Assembly (NCBI GenBank): GCA_963770505.1
Contig: CAVYPR010000006.1
Coordinates: forward strand, 868,001-932,000
Length of the DNA stretch: 64,000 bases
Direction: 5' to 3'
Source: CAVYPR01 sp963770505
GTDB lineage: Bacteria > Actinomycetota > Acidimicrobiia > Acidimicrobiales > RAAP-2
Shown here piece after piece: positions 20,429 to 29,192 of the stretch (positions are counted from its first letter, which is position 1; every line of letters starts with the position of its first letter). Made by a program: the position numbers and the translations under genes. The notes beneath the pieces are model-generated. The model ran no database searches and was not told the origin of the DNA. It saw nothing but the letters and a program-made list of their open reading frames with translations.

Positions 20429-22300
20429 TCATCCCTCTTCGGGCTCGGGCACCGCTGTTTCGATCGCGTACCCGCCCCGTGCGGGTCTTGGCACCCACAT
20501 TCGGAGAGCGTCTCGGGGGAGATGCAGGCGGCACTTCATACCGGGATCCGGAGCTGTACCCGTCACCGGGGACCGGGCCACGAGGTCAAGTCCGCCAGCC
20601 CTCACCGTGACCTCCGTTGACGTCCCGAGGTCGGCCACATCAAGGACGGTTGCCTCAACTGCCCCACCTGGTCCCAGGGTGATGTCCTCTGGTGCCACAC
20701 TCCACAGGATCGGGACCCCGATCGGGGCAATGCTCGGATCTACCGCCAGCACCACACCGCCGGCGTCCAGGAGTTCCGGGCCCACGAGCCGGCCTGCGGC
20801 GACGTTGCGGACCCCGAGCAACCGGGCCACCTCCATCGAATCCGGCCGGTCGAAGACCGCCCGCCTGGTGCCGTGCTGGAGTACTCGGCCGTGGTCGATG
20901 ATCACCACCTCGTCGGCCAGGAGCGCGGCCTCCTCGGGGTCGTGGGTGACGAGCACCGAGGCGATCCCGGCGGTGGCCAGCAGCCGGCGCAGGTCGTTGC
21001 GCAGGTCGCGGCGCTCGGGGGTGTCGAGCGAGGAGAAGGGCTCGTCGAGGAGCAGGAGGTCGGGTGCGCTGGACAGCGCCCGGGCCAGGGCCACCCGCTT
21101 GGCCTGGCCGCCCGACAACTCGTGGGGATAGCGGTCGCGCAGCCCGGACAGCCCGATCCTCTCCGCCCAGAAGGAGGCGGCCCGGGACTCGGCCCGTGGG
21201 CTCATCATGAGCTGCTCCCAGACCGTTCGGTGCGGGAGCAGGCCCGACTGCTGGGGGACGTAGCCGGTGCGCCGTCGGTCGACGGCCAGACCCGCCACCG
21301 GGGTGCCCCCCACCTCCACGGTGTCCGTGCCTGGCCCCAGCAGGCCGGCCAAGGCCCGCAGGGTGGTGGACTTGCCCGCCCCCGACGGCCCGACGACCGC
21401 CAGCCGGCTGACCGGTTCGCACACCGCCACTGCCAAGTGGAAGGTGCCGAGCCGTCGGTCGATGTCAAAGGCCAGCGGCCGGGCGGCGCGCTCTGCGGGC
21501 GCCAGCGCGGGGACGTCGACGGCCAACGGGCGTCGGGCGAACGGCAACTTCCGGGTGACGAGCGTGACGCCCAGGCCGACCGCGGCTGCGATGGCCACGG
21601 CCAGGAACGAGGGGGCCAGGGTGTCGGGCAGCCCGGAACTCGAGAACTGGACATAGGTGAAGACCGGGAGGGAGTAGGGGTGGTAGGCGAGGATGACGGT
21701 GGCCCCGAATTCACCGAAGGCCCGCAGCCACGACAACAACAGGCCGGCGGCGATGGCCGAGGAGGCCAGTGGAAGGCTGATCTTGAAGAACCTGGCAATC
21801 GGCGACAGCCCGAGCGTGGCGCCGACCTCGTCGTGCGCCGGGTCTGCGGCGGCGAAAGCGCTGCGGGCGGCGATCACCAGGAATGGGGCGGCCACGAAGG
21901 TCTGGGCCAGCACGATGCCGGCCAGGCTGTCGGTGAGCCGGCCGCCGAAGAGCCGACCGATCGAGGTGTACGGGCCGACCAAGGCAAGCAACAGGACCCC
22001 GCTGACGAGGGGGGGCAGGGCCAGCGGCAGCTGGACCACCAGGCCGACCGCCCCGGCCAGGCGCGTCCGGGAGCGCGCCAGCACGTAGGCCAGGGGCACG
22101 CCGAGCACGGCGATGATGGTGGCCGAGATGGTGGCGGTCATGAGGGACACCAGCGCGGCGTCCCACAGCCCGGGCACCCCGAACCCTCTGTTGCTGGCGG
22201 TCACCAGATGGACGACCAGGAGGGCCACCGGCAGGGTCAGGTACAGAGCGAGCAGGCCGCCCAGTAGGACCAGCGTAGACGGGCGCCGGCCGGTGATCAC
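20429..22300 (-). CDS. modBC: Molybdate ABC transporter: permease-ATPase fusion (ModB-ModC)
   Basis: One 623-residue chain carries both the membrane and ATP-hydrolysing parts of a molybdate importer. Residues 1-250 are a ModB-type permease with about five or six helices and an EAA-like loop DEVGATLGLSPIARFF at 157-172. After a linker, residues 275-500 are a ModC ATPase: Walker A GPSGAGKST at 304-312, signature LSGGQ at 395-399 (followed by AKRVALARAL), Walker B LLLLDEP at 415-421, H-loop VLVTHDPEEA. Residues 545-623 look like a Mop/TOBE domain. Its ATG overlaps the modA stop (ATGA). Separate modB and modC are usual. Confidence 0.92.
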   Translation of the reverse strand: MITGRRPSTLVLLGGLLALYLTLPVALLVVHLVTASNRGFGVPGLWDAALVSLMTATISATIIAVLGVPLAYVLARSRTRLAGAVGLVVQLPLALPPLVSGVLLLALVGPYTSIGRLFGGRLTDSLAGIVLAQTFVAAPFLVIAARSAFAAADPAHDEVGATLGLSPIARFFKISLPLASSAIAAGLLLSWLRAFGEFGATVILAYHPYSLPVFTYVQFSSSGLPDTLAPSFLAVAIAAAVGLGVTLVTRKLPFARRPLAVDVPALAPAERAARPLAFDIDRRLGTFHLAVAVCEPVSRLAVVGPSGAGKSTTLRALAGLLGPGTDTVEVGGTPVAGLAVDRRRTGYVPQQSGLLPHRTVWEQLMMSPRAESRAASFWAERIGLSGLRDRYPHELSGGQAKRVALARALSSAPDLLLLDEPFSSLDTPERRDLRNDLRRLLATAGIASVLVTHDPEEAALLADEVVIIDHGRVLQHGTRRAVFDRPDSMEVARLLGVRNVAAGRLVGPELLDAGGVVLAVDPSIAPIGVPILWSVAPEDITLGPGGAVEATVLDVADLGTSTEVTVRAGGLDLVARSPVTGTAPDPGMKCRLHLPRDALRMWVPRPARGGYAIETAVPEPEEG

Positions 22301-23229
22301 TGGTGTTGGGCGGCTCCGGTCACCGACGCCGGAGCCCCAACTCCCACGATTCGGGGCGGGTGCACGGCCTGGATCCCGGCGTTCCCGAGCAGTCTGCGCC
22401 CCTGGGGACCGAGCAGGAAGGCCACGAACGCCCGGGCCCCGGCCGGGTCGGGCGCGTTCCGCAACACAGTGGCCGTGTAGGTGGCGGTGAGGGTCAGGTG
22501 CTCGAGCGGCACCGTGGGGATCCCGGCCGCCTTGGCCTCCGCGGCATAGAAGAATCCGGCGTCAAGCTGTCCGGCCTGGAGCCGTCCCACCAATGTCTGT
22601 TCGGGGTAGACCCCCGCCGTCGACTGGAGGATGGAGAGGAGCGCGGGGTCGTGGTCGGTGGCAGCCGCCCGCTTGATCGCCGTCACGGCCAGTGCGCCCT
22701 TCGGATCGGTGGCCGGGTCGGTGCGGCCGAGCAGGAACCCCGGCTGGGTCACCACCTTGTACCAGGGTTCGGTCTTGAGGGCGGCGGCGAACCGGCTGTT
22801 CGGGTTGTAGCCGATCTCGAGCGGCGTGGTCCCGAACTCGACATACCAGCGGACCCAGTCCCCGTTGGACGCCCCGATTAGCTTGGTGTCGGCGTTGGGG
22901 CTGGCACTGAGAAAGACGTCGCCGCGGACCAGTTCGCCCTTGACTTCGGTGACGATGGCTGTCGACCCGGCACTCATGCCCGAGAAGGTGTAGCCCGTCC
23001 GCTGCTCGAAGGAAGGCCCGATCGAGTTCTCCATGACCTCGGTAAGTGACCCGGCGTAGAGGACGGTGACCGGTCCGCGGTCCGTGGCGGCGCCGGCGCT
23101 TGCGGACGGGACGATCGGCGACGAGACGACAGCGGCCACGGCGACGAGCGCGACGGCCAGGAGGCCCGAGCTGCCCCGCCGGGAGCAACGGGGGCGTTGG
23201 GTGCGTTGGAAGAGCGTGACGCCGGTCAT
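22297..23229 (-). CDS. modA: Molybdate/tungstate-binding lipoprotein-like or secreted protein (ModA/WtpA type)
   Basis: The 310-residue product has a basic start, a signal peptide (SSGLLAVALVAVAAVVSSPIVPSASA, about residues 20-45; no lipobox cysteine) and a solute-binding domain beginning VTVLYAGSLTEVMENSIGP. The SAGSTAIVTEVKGE segment, with Ser/Thr oxyanion ligands, and RGDVFLSASP resemble the WtpA/ModA tungstate-molybdate binders more than other type 2 binding proteins. It is the extracellular partner of the ModB-ModC fusion downstream and overlaps both its neighbours by 4 bp. Which oxyanion is preferred cannot be told. Confidence 0.85.
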   Translation of the reverse strand: MTGVTLFQRTQRPRCSRRGSSGLLAVALVAVAAVVSSPIVPSASAGAATDRGPVTVLYAGSLTEVMENSIGPSFEQRTGYTFSGMSAGSTAIVTEVKGELVRGDVFLSASPNADTKLIGASNGDWVRWYVEFGTTPLEIGYNPNSRFAAALKTEPWYKVVTQPGFLLGRTDPATDPKGALAVTAIKRAAATDHDPALLSILQSTAGVYPEQTLVGRLQAGQLDAGFFYAAEAKAAGIPTVPLEHLTLTATYTATVLRNAPDPAGARAFVAFLLGPQGRRLLGNAGIQAVHPPRIVGVGAPASVTGAAQHQ

Positions 23230-23618
23230 CCCGGCACTCCCACCACCACCTGGGTGGCCTTGATCGTGGCGACCGCCTGGACCCCGGGGTCGAGCCCGAG
23301 ATCGTCAGCCGCCTCCCTGCTCATGAGCGAGACGATGCGGTGCGGGCCGGCCACCATCTCGACGCGGGCCATGACCGTGTCGCGCACCACGTCGGTCACG
23401 ATCCCTACGAAGCGGTTGCGGGCCGACGTCTTCTGGTGGGCGGTGGGAGGGGCAACGTTCGCCCGGGCGAAGGCCGCCAGGTCGGTCCCGGCGATGGCCC
23501 GTTGGCCGCCCACCGACCGGGTTGCCGGCAGGCGCCCGGCGTCCACCCAACGGCGCACGGTGTCTGCGCTGACGCCGAGGAGCTCGGCCGCCTGCCCGAT
23601 TCGGAAGGTCGTATCCAT
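23226..23618 (-). CDS. HTH-TOBE molybdate-responsive regulator
   Basis: The 130 residues combine a MerR/excisionase-type helix-turn-helix (FRIGQAAELLGVSADTVRRWVDAGRLPATRS, about 5-38) with a single TOBE/Mop molybdate-binding domain (about 67-130, SARNRFVGIVTDVVRDTVMARVEM, then VSLMSREAADDLGLDPG and VATIKATQVVVG). It is first gene of the mod operon, with ATGA overlap to modA, so it is probably a ModE-like sensor built from different parts, repressing or activating this locus. Mop-domain proteins with this HTH are known in actinobacteria. The gene is divergent from moaC, with an inverted repeat between them. Confidence 0.82.
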   Translation of the reverse strand: MDTTFRIGQAAELLGVSADTVRRWVDAGRLPATRSVGGQRAIAGTDLAAFARANVAPPTAHQKTSARNRFVGIVTDVVRDTVMARVEMVAGPHRIVSLMSREAADDLGLDPGVQAVATIKATQVVVGVPG

Positions 23619-23633
23619 GCCGGGAATTTACGT

Positions 23634-23672
23634 GCATCTGCCCAGATTTGTCCTCCTAAAGCTGGCAGATGC
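23634..23672. promoter_or_regulatory. Inverted repeat in the mod/moaC divergent promoter region
   Basis: The 9-bp arms GCATCTGCC (23634-23642) and GGCAGATGC (23664-23672) are perfect inverted repeats with a 21-bp spacer, and a third half-site CAGAT follows the left arm. They lie 16 bp from the HTH-TOBE gene start, in the 139-bp gap to moaC. A smaller repeat GGGTT-N4-AACCC follows at 23673-23686. These are the obvious candidates for the regulator's operator; binding is inferred. Confidence 0.5.
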
Positions 23673-23757
23673 GGGTTACAAAACCCTTACGATGTCCGCC
23701 GGGCGCGCCCAGGGCGCCGGTTCGGCAGTGGACCGGCCACCTCCCTACAGTGGCACC

Positions 23758-24267
23758 GTGGCGAGCGCCTTCACCCATCTCGACGGCCGGGGACGCGCTC
23801 ACATGGTGGACGTGACCGCCAAGGTGCCCAGCCGCCGACAGGCCGAGGCCCGCTGCCGGGTCGACCTGGCCCCTGCGGCCCTCACCGCGATGGCCGGTGC
23901 TGGACCGGGGGCCGCGGTGCTCGACGCGGCGCAGGTGGCCGGGGTCATGGCGGCCAAACGCACCTCGACCCTCATCCCACTCTGTCATCCGCTGCCTCTC
24001 GGCACAGTGGCGGTCACCGCCCGCATCGAGGGTGGGGCGGTGGTGGTGGTGGCCACCGTGGAGGCCTTCGCCCGGACCGGGGTCGAGATGGAGGCGCTGA
24101 CGGCCTGCGCGGTGGCCGCGCTGACCGTGGTCCACGCCCACCGGCACACCGATCCCCGACCGGTGGTCGACGACGTATGCGTCTGGGAGAAGTCCGGCGG
24201 GCGCTCGGGTGCCTGGGGCCGCGGCCGCAACCGACCCCCGTCGTCGGACACCACCGATCCCGCCTAG
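23758..24267 (+). CDS. moaC: Cyclic pyranopterin monophosphate synthase
   Basis: MoaC completes the first step of molybdopterin synthesis, closing the cyclic phosphate ring on the MoaA product. The 169-residue product begins with GTG, then FTHLDGRGRAHMVDVTAK, AAKRTSTLIPLCHPLPLG with the substrate-binding His and Lys, and GVEMEALTACAVAALTV, all diagnostic. The C terminus is extended by some 15 polar residues. It runs opposite to the mod operon and ends on a CTAG shared with the convergent MMPL gene: TAG is the stop for both strands. Confidence 0.96.
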   Translation: MASAFTHLDGRGRAHMVDVTAKVPSRRQAEARCRVDLAPAALTAMAGAGPGAAVLDAAQVAGVMAAKRTSTLIPLCHPLPLGTVAVTARIEGGAVVVVATVEAFARTGVEMEALTACAVAALTVVHAHRHTDPRPVVDDVCVWEKSGGRSGAWGRGRNRPPSSDTTDPA

Positions 24268-26693
24268 GGCCCATCCCCCTGGCCCGTGCCTTCCGGGGTG
24301 GGGACATCGTGCCCCGACCCGTGCCACGCGCCGTGCTCCGTCCCGGCCGGCTGCGCATCGGCGAGCCGGGCCATGGGGTCGTCGGTGGGCATCTCGCGGA
24401 ACAGGCGCGACGGCCACCAGTTCCGCCGGCCGCACAGCACGGCGGCCGATGGCACGAGCAGGGTGCGCACCACGAACGTGTCGAGCAGGATGCCGAGTGC
24501 CAGGCCGGTGCCGATCTGGCGGATCTGGCCCGAGGTCGCCACGGCCAGCACACCGAAGGTGCCGGCGAGCACCAGGCCGGCGGAGGTGACGGTGGTGCCG
24601 GTGCTCCCGATGGCCGAGGCCACCGCCGGTCGGATCGGCAGACGCCCGGCCTCCTCGCGGATCCGGCTCATGACCAGGATGTTGTAGTCCTCACCCAGGG
24701 CCATGATGAAGATGAAGAGGAAGAAGGGCAGGGTGAAGTTGACCCCCAGTTGGTGGCCGAGGACCACGAAAATGAGCACGGCCAGGCCCAGCGACGCCAG
24801 GTAGGAGAGGGCCACGCTGGCCACCAGATAGAGCGGGGCCACCAGCGAGCGCAGCACGAGGGCCAGCAGGAGGAACAGCACGGCCAGGACCACCGGAGCG
24901 ATCTTGACGATGTCGCTTCCGCTCACCGCGCTCACGTCGGCCGCCGCCGCCGCCTGGCCGGCCACGCCCCATGCGGTGGCCCCGGCCGAGCGGGCCACCG
25001 CGGCCACCGCGGTGCGGATCGCCGGAATGGCCTGCAGCGCGGCGGTGGTACCGGGCGACCCGGCCGCCAGGTCGACCCGGAACAGCAGCGTGCGGCCGTC
25101 CGGGCTGATGAACTGGGCGGTGGCCCGGTAGGCGTCATAGGCGAAGGTGGGGATCCGGTCGTCCCGGGGTTTCACGATCGGAAGGTCGCCCGGCGGGCCG
25201 AGCACCGCGTGGGCGCGCGCCAGGAACTGCGGCGGCAGTGGGAACGAGCCCTCTGCTTGGAGGGCCCCGGCCACCGAGGAGAACCGGCCGGTACTCCGGA
25301 GCCCTTCGGTGAGCGTGTCGACCCGGGTCACTGTCGCCCACACCGGCGTGGGGAGCCGCACCACCACATCGGTGGCGCTGATGGCCGAGGCCCCGAAGTA
25401 CTGGACCAGTGCATTCTCCCCCACCCCCGAGTCCGAACCGACGATGAACCCACCGGGGTCGAAGCCCGATGGCGCGTAGTGCATGAGGGAGACGGCCAGG
25501 GCGGCCAACACCACCGTGCCGGTGACCAGCGCGGTCACCGGGCGGCCGGAGACCCGGGCGGCCACCGCCCCCCACCGCCCCGCCCGCCACGGCCCTGGTT
25601 CGGGGACCGACGGCCAGAAGGCCGAGCGACCGAGGATCGAGAGCAGGGCGGGGAAGAACGTGAGCTCGATCAACAGGACGACCAGGATCCCAAGGGCGAG
25701 TCCCGGGCCGACGCCCCGATACAGGCCGAAGCTGGCCAGCAGGAGGCTTAGGAGAGCGGCGATGACGGTGGCCGCCGAGAAGGTGATGGACTCGCCGACC
25801 CGGCCGACCGCCGCTTCGATGGCCGCGTCGGGGGCCAGACCCCGACGCAGATTCTCGCGGTAGCGAAAGATCAGGAACAGGCTGTAATCGGTGCCGGCTC
25901 CGAGCACCAGGGCGGTGAGCAGCAGTTGGAGCAGCGAGGAGATCTCCACGCCAAGTCGGGCCGACTCGGCGATGACGGGCCCGGCCAGGGCGAGAGCCAG
26001 CCCGGCCGGGGCCAGCGCGGCCAGGGGTGCCAGGGCCGAGCGGAAGGCCACCGCCAGCAGCACCAGGATGAGGATGGCCGAGACCAGTTCGACGTGGTTG
26101 GCCGTCTTCTCCCCGGCGCGCTGCTGGTCGACCAGCTCGGGAAGGGGCCCGGTGAGGTGGATCGACAGACCCGCCGGCAGGTCCGTGAAGTCGGCGCGAA
26201 TGGCGGCCACGGCCGCCGCCCCCGACCTCCCCGCTCCCGCGGCGATCGAGGAGAACTCGACAACGGCGGTCCGGGCCTGGCCACCGGGTGACACCGCCGC
26301 ATCGCGGACGGTCACCACGTCGGGGGCACGGCGGGCCGCCGCCTCGACGCGGTCGATGGCCGCCTGGTCGGCTGCCGTGAGCGCCCCACCGGCACGGACG
26401 GCGACGATGGTCCCGGTCTGCTGGTCGGCCGTCAGGAAGGGTGCGGCGAGGGTCTGCGCCCGCACGCTGGGGGAGCTCGCCGGCAGAAAGGCGGCGTTGT
26501 CGTTCTTGATGACGTCACCCAAGGATGGCAGGAACGCCACCGCCGCCACGGTGAGCAGCAACCAGGCGACGACCACCGCCCAGCGGAACCGGATGCAGCA
26601 CCGCCCGACGCCGGAGAACAGGGCGGTGGCCCGCGTCGGGTTTCCGGGCCCACCCGGCCCGGCGGTCCCGCCAGTGGCCGGCGCCTGGTCCAC
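24264..26693 (-). CDS. MMPL-family RND transporter
   Basis: The 809-residue product has the MMPL layout: one N-terminal helix (WAVVVAWLLLTVAAVAFLPSL), an external loop of about 150 residues, a five- to six-helix bundle with GAGTDYSLFLIFRYRENLRRG, a second external loop of about 200 residues, and a second bundle with MALGEDYNILVMSRIREEAGR. The Asp-Tyr pairs in both bundles correspond to the proton-relay residues of MmpL3-type proteins. Such pumps export lipids or amphiphilic compounds in actinobacteria. The adjacent epimerase and glycosyltransferases suggest a glycolipid cargo, which is inference. It lies 3 bp after the epimerase gene on the same strand. Confidence 0.9.
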   Translation of the reverse strand: MDQAPATGGTAGPGGPGNPTRATALFSGVGRCCIRFRWAVVVAWLLLTVAAVAFLPSLGDVIKNDNAAFLPASSPSVRAQTLAAPFLTADQQTGTIVAVRAGGALTAADQAAIDRVEAAARRAPDVVTVRDAAVSPGGQARTAVVEFSSIAAGAGRSGAAAVAAIRADFTDLPAGLSIHLTGPLPELVDQQRAGEKTANHVELVSAILILVLLAVAFRSALAPLAALAPAGLALALAGPVIAESARLGVEISSLLQLLLTALVLGAGTDYSLFLIFRYRENLRRGLAPDAAIEAAVGRVGESITFSAATVIAALLSLLLASFGLYRGVGPGLALGILVVLLIELTFFPALLSILGRSAFWPSVPEPGPWRAGRWGAVAARVSGRPVTALVTGTVVLAALAVSLMHYAPSGFDPGGFIVGSDSGVGENALVQYFGASAISATDVVVRLPTPVWATVTRVDTLTEGLRSTGRFSSVAGALQAEGSFPLPPQFLARAHAVLGPPGDLPIVKPRDDRIPTFAYDAYRATAQFISPDGRTLLFRVDLAAGSPGTTAALQAIPAIRTAVAAVARSAGATAWGVAGQAAAAADVSAVSGSDIVKIAPVVLAVLFLLLALVLRSLVAPLYLVASVALSYLASLGLAVLIFVVLGHQLGVNFTLPFFLFIFIMALGEDYNILVMSRIREEAGRLPIRPAVASAIGSTGTTVTSAGLVLAGTFGVLAVATSGQIRQIGTGLALGILLDTFVVRTLLVPSAAVLCGRRNWWPSRLFREMPTDDPMARLADAQPAGTEHGAWHGSGHDVPTPEGTGQGDGP

Positions 26694-26696
26694 GGC

Positions 26697-27731
26697 TCAG
26701 GCCGGCACGGTGGCCAGTTCGGCCATCCCGGCGGCGAAGGGCACCTCGGCCGCGAAATCCAGCATCGCCTCAGCCCGGTCTGCGGAGGCCGTCACGTGGC
26801 GGACGTCGCCGAGCCGCCATTCGCCGGTGACCACCGGCACAAGGTCGTGCCGGCCCATGGCCTCGGCCAGGGCAGTGGCCAGTTCCAGGATCGTGCGGGG
26901 CCGGCCCGAGGCGATGTTGAAGGCGCCGGACACCGAGCGGTCAGCCGCGAGGGCGGCCACGTTGGCCCGAGCGACGTCGCGCACGTGGATGAAGTCGCGG
27001 CGCTGGCCGCCGTCCTCGAAGACCCGCGGCGCTTCGCCGCGTCGCAGGGCGGCCACGAAGAGGCTGGCCACACCGGCGTAGGGGGTGTCGACCGGGCACC
27101 GCGGACCGTAGACGTTGTGGTAGCGCAGCCTGATGACCGGCACGTCGCGCTCGCGTCCGAAGACCGTGCACAGGTGCTCTTGGTGGAGCTTGGTGGCGGC
27201 GTAGGCGTTGCGCGGATCGACGGGCGCGTCTTCGTCCACTGACTCTGGAACCAGGTCGTCACCGCAGCGCGGGCAGTCAGGCTCGAACTTGCCGGCGCGC
27301 AGCCGCTCAGCCGTGCGTGGGCGCGCGACAACCGGGCCGCAGCGCGGGCAGCGGTAGGCGCCCTCGCCGTAGACCACCATGCTGGAGGCCAGCACCAGCC
27401 GGCCGCCGAAGCCGACGGCGTCGAGGGCCGCCAACAGCACCGCGGTCCCGGTGTCGTTGTCGGCCACGTAGTCGGTGACGTCGGCGAAGCGGACACCCAG
27501 TCCCACCCGCGCCGCCTGGTGGCTGACGGCGTCGACGCCCGGCAGCACCTGCGGCCAGACGTCGGGGTCCCGGACGTCGGCCAGCACGTAGGTGGCCGAC
27601 CGGTTGGGGAACTCGGGTGGGCGCCGGTCCACCACCACGACGGCGTGGCCGTCGGCGACCAGCGCGTCGACGAGGTGGGACCCGATAAATCCCGACCCCC
27701 CCGTCACCAGCACCTTCACGGCCGGTGGCAT
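26697..27731 (-). CDS. NAD-dependent sugar epimerase/dehydratase with zinc-ribbon insertion
   Basis: This extended SDR of 344 residues has the nucleotide loop TGGSGFIGSH at the N terminus, VSHQAARVG, and the catalytic Tyr-Lys in YAATKLHQEHL with SSMVVYGEG before it. Between these lies an insertion carrying two CPRCG knuckles about 30 residues apart, probably a zinc ribbon. I recall the same insertion in WbiB-like dTDP-L-rhamnose 4-epimerases, so a nucleotide-sugar epimerase is likely. The start is uncertain: ATG at 27731 (MPPAVKVLVTGG) or GTG at 27719. The frame is open much further upstream, but that stretch lies opposite the divergent transferase gene. MMPL follows 3 bp later. Confidence 0.85.
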   Translation of the reverse strand: MPPAVKVLVTGGSGFIGSHLVDALVADGHAVVVVDRRPPEFPNRSATYVLADVRDPDVWPQVLPGVDAVSHQAARVGLGVRFADVTDYVADNDTGTAVLLAALDAVGFGGRLVLASSMVVYGEGAYRCPRCGPVVARPRTAERLRAGKFEPDCPRCGDDLVPESVDEDAPVDPRNAYAATKLHQEHLCTVFGRERDVPVIRLRYHNVYGPRCPVDTPYAGVASLFVAALRRGEAPRVFEDGGQRRDFIHVRDVARANVAALAADRSVSGAFNIASGRPRTILELATALAEAMGRHDLVPVVTGEWRLGDVRHVTASADRAEAMLDFAAEVPFAAGMAELATVPA

Positions 27732-27873
27732 CCCCGCTGGAGCCCCGTACGAGCTGGCACCCGGCGAGGGTAGCCAACCCCGGGTGGGCCTGGTATGCGG
27801 GGCTGGCGAAGTTAGCGATTCGTAAGCGCTCGGGGGGTCGTTGCCGGCTCGCCCCTCGGTACCGTTCGGGGCG

Positions 27874-28515
27874 ATGCCCGAGGTGATCCTGCCGGTGCTG
27901 GACGAGGTCGCCGCCCTTCCCTGGGTGCTCGGCCGCATGCCGGCCGGCTTCACCCCCATTGTGGTCGACAACGGGTCGACCGACGGCTCGGGCGCAGTGG
28001 CTCGGGCGTTCGGCGCCCGGGTGGTCAGCGAGGAGGTCCGGGGCTTCGGATCCGCCTGCTGGGCCGGGCTGCAGTCGGCGACCGGGGACGTCGTGTGCTT
28101 CATGGACGCCGACGGTTCGATCGACCCTCGGGACCTGCCTGCCGTGGCCGGCCCGGTGGCCGACGGCCGGATCGACCTGATGTTGGGTGCCCGCCACGCA
28201 GCGCACGGCGCTTGGCCCCTCCACGCCCGGCTCGCCAACCGGCTGCTCATGGTCGAGGTGCGCAGGCGCACCGGACTGGGACTGCGCGACCTCGGGCCGC
28301 TGCGGGCCGCCCGCCGCGCGGCGCTGCTCGATCTCGGGTTGGCGGACCGGCGGTCCGGCTGGCCGCTCGAGATGGTGTTGAAGGCCCACCGGGCCGGGTG
28401 GCGGATCGACGAGGTGTCGGTCCCCTACCGGCCGCGCACTGGACGATCCAAAGTGACCGGCACGGTGCGCGGCACCGTGCAGGCCGTCGGCGACATGTCG
28501 GCGCTGCTTCGGTGA
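27874..28515 (+). CDS. Family 2 glycosyltransferase (GT-A)
   Basis: The 213-residue product has the GT2 fold: VILPVLDEVAALPWVLGRMP, VVDNGSTDGSG, and the metal-binding DxD-type motif CFMDADGSIDP. It lacks C-terminal membrane helices, resembling stand-alone dolichyl/polyprenyl-phosphate sugar synthases. ATG at 27874 is chosen because it opens directly into the family's first strand; a TTG 33 bases earlier is in frame. It overlaps the next gene by 4 bp (GTGA), so both transferases and the methyltransferase form one operon. Confidence 0.88.
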   Translation: MPEVILPVLDEVAALPWVLGRMPAGFTPIVVDNGSTDGSGAVARAFGARVVSEEVRGFGSACWAGLQSATGDVVCFMDADGSIDPRDLPAVAGPVADGRIDLMLGARHAAHGAWPLHARLANRLLMVEVRRRTGLGLRDLGPLRAARRAALLDLGLADRRSGWPLEMVLKAHRAGWRIDEVSVPYRPRTGRSKVTGTVRGTVQAVGDMSALLR

Positions 28516-29192
28516 CCGTGCCCGGGTGGCAGGTGGCGGTCATCGCCAAGGAGCCCGTCCCCGGCGCCGTCAAGACCCGACTGTGCCCGCCGCTGGACCC
28601 ATCCCAGGCGGCCGCCTTGGCCCTGGCCGCCCTGCTCGACACCCTCGAGGCAGTGGCCGCCAGCCCGGCCCGCCGCGCCGTCGTGGTTCTCGAAGGGCAA
28701 CCCGGCGACTGGCTGCCCGCGGGCGTCGAGGTCATACCGCAGTGCGGCGGCGAGTTCGGGACCCGCCTTCAGGGAGCCGTCGACGACACCGTCGCAGGCT
28801 GGGAGGCACCGGTGCTGGTGGTCGGCATGGACACCCCGCAGCTGACCGCGGCCCACCTCGAGCGGGCGGCGCGGGCCCTGGGTCGCGCCGACGCCGTGCT
28901 CGGCCCGGCTGATGACGGCGGCTACTGGGTCATCGGGTTCCGAAAGGCGAGGCCCGGCTTGTTCGATGGGGTACCAATGAGCAGCGCCGACACCGCGGCG
29001 GCCCAGCTTGCCCGGCTGTCCGAGCTCGGCCTCAGCTGCGCGCTGGCCGACGGGCTGCGCGATGTCGACCGCTTCGATGACGCAGTTGCCGTCGCGGCCG
29101 ACGCACCCTGCACTCACTTCGCCGCCGCCCTGGCGTCCACCGGGCACCCGGTGGCCTCGGCCGGCGCGGCGACGGGGACCGGCCGTGTCTGA
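28512..29192 (+). CDS. DUF2064 (TIGR04282-type) glycosyltransferase-like protein
   Basis: The 226-residue product shows the family's opening AVIAKEPVPGAVKTRLCPPLDP, a nucleotide-binding-like loop, then VVGMDTPQLTAAHLERAARAL and GPADDGGYWVIGF. This is the DUF2064 nucleotidyl/glycosyltransferase family, often placed beside a GT2 gene and annotated as involved in arsenosugar or other small glycoconjugate synthesis. The true substrate is unknown. It starts with GTG overlapping the GT2 stop and overlaps the methyltransferase by 8 bp. Confidence 0.88.
   Translation: MTVPGWQVAVIAKEPVPGAVKTRLCPPLDPSQAAALALAALLDTLEAVAASPARRAVVVLEGQPGDWLPAGVEVIPQCGGEFGTRLQGAVDDTVAGWEAPVLVVGMDTPQLTAAHLERAARALGRADAVLGPADDGGYWVIGFRKARPGLFDGVPMSSADTAAAQLARLSELGLSCALADGLRDVDRFDDAVAVAADAPCTHFAAALASTGHPVASAGAATGTGRV

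Noticed and set aside
23619..23757. Moco riboswitch before moaC
   Set aside because: The spacer is short and shows simple inverted repeats, not the multi-stem Moco RNA layout; an operator fits better.
27732..28271. N-terminal extension of the epimerase gene
   Set aside because: It lies opposite the GT2 gene and has no family similarity; the Rossmann motif begins right after 27731.
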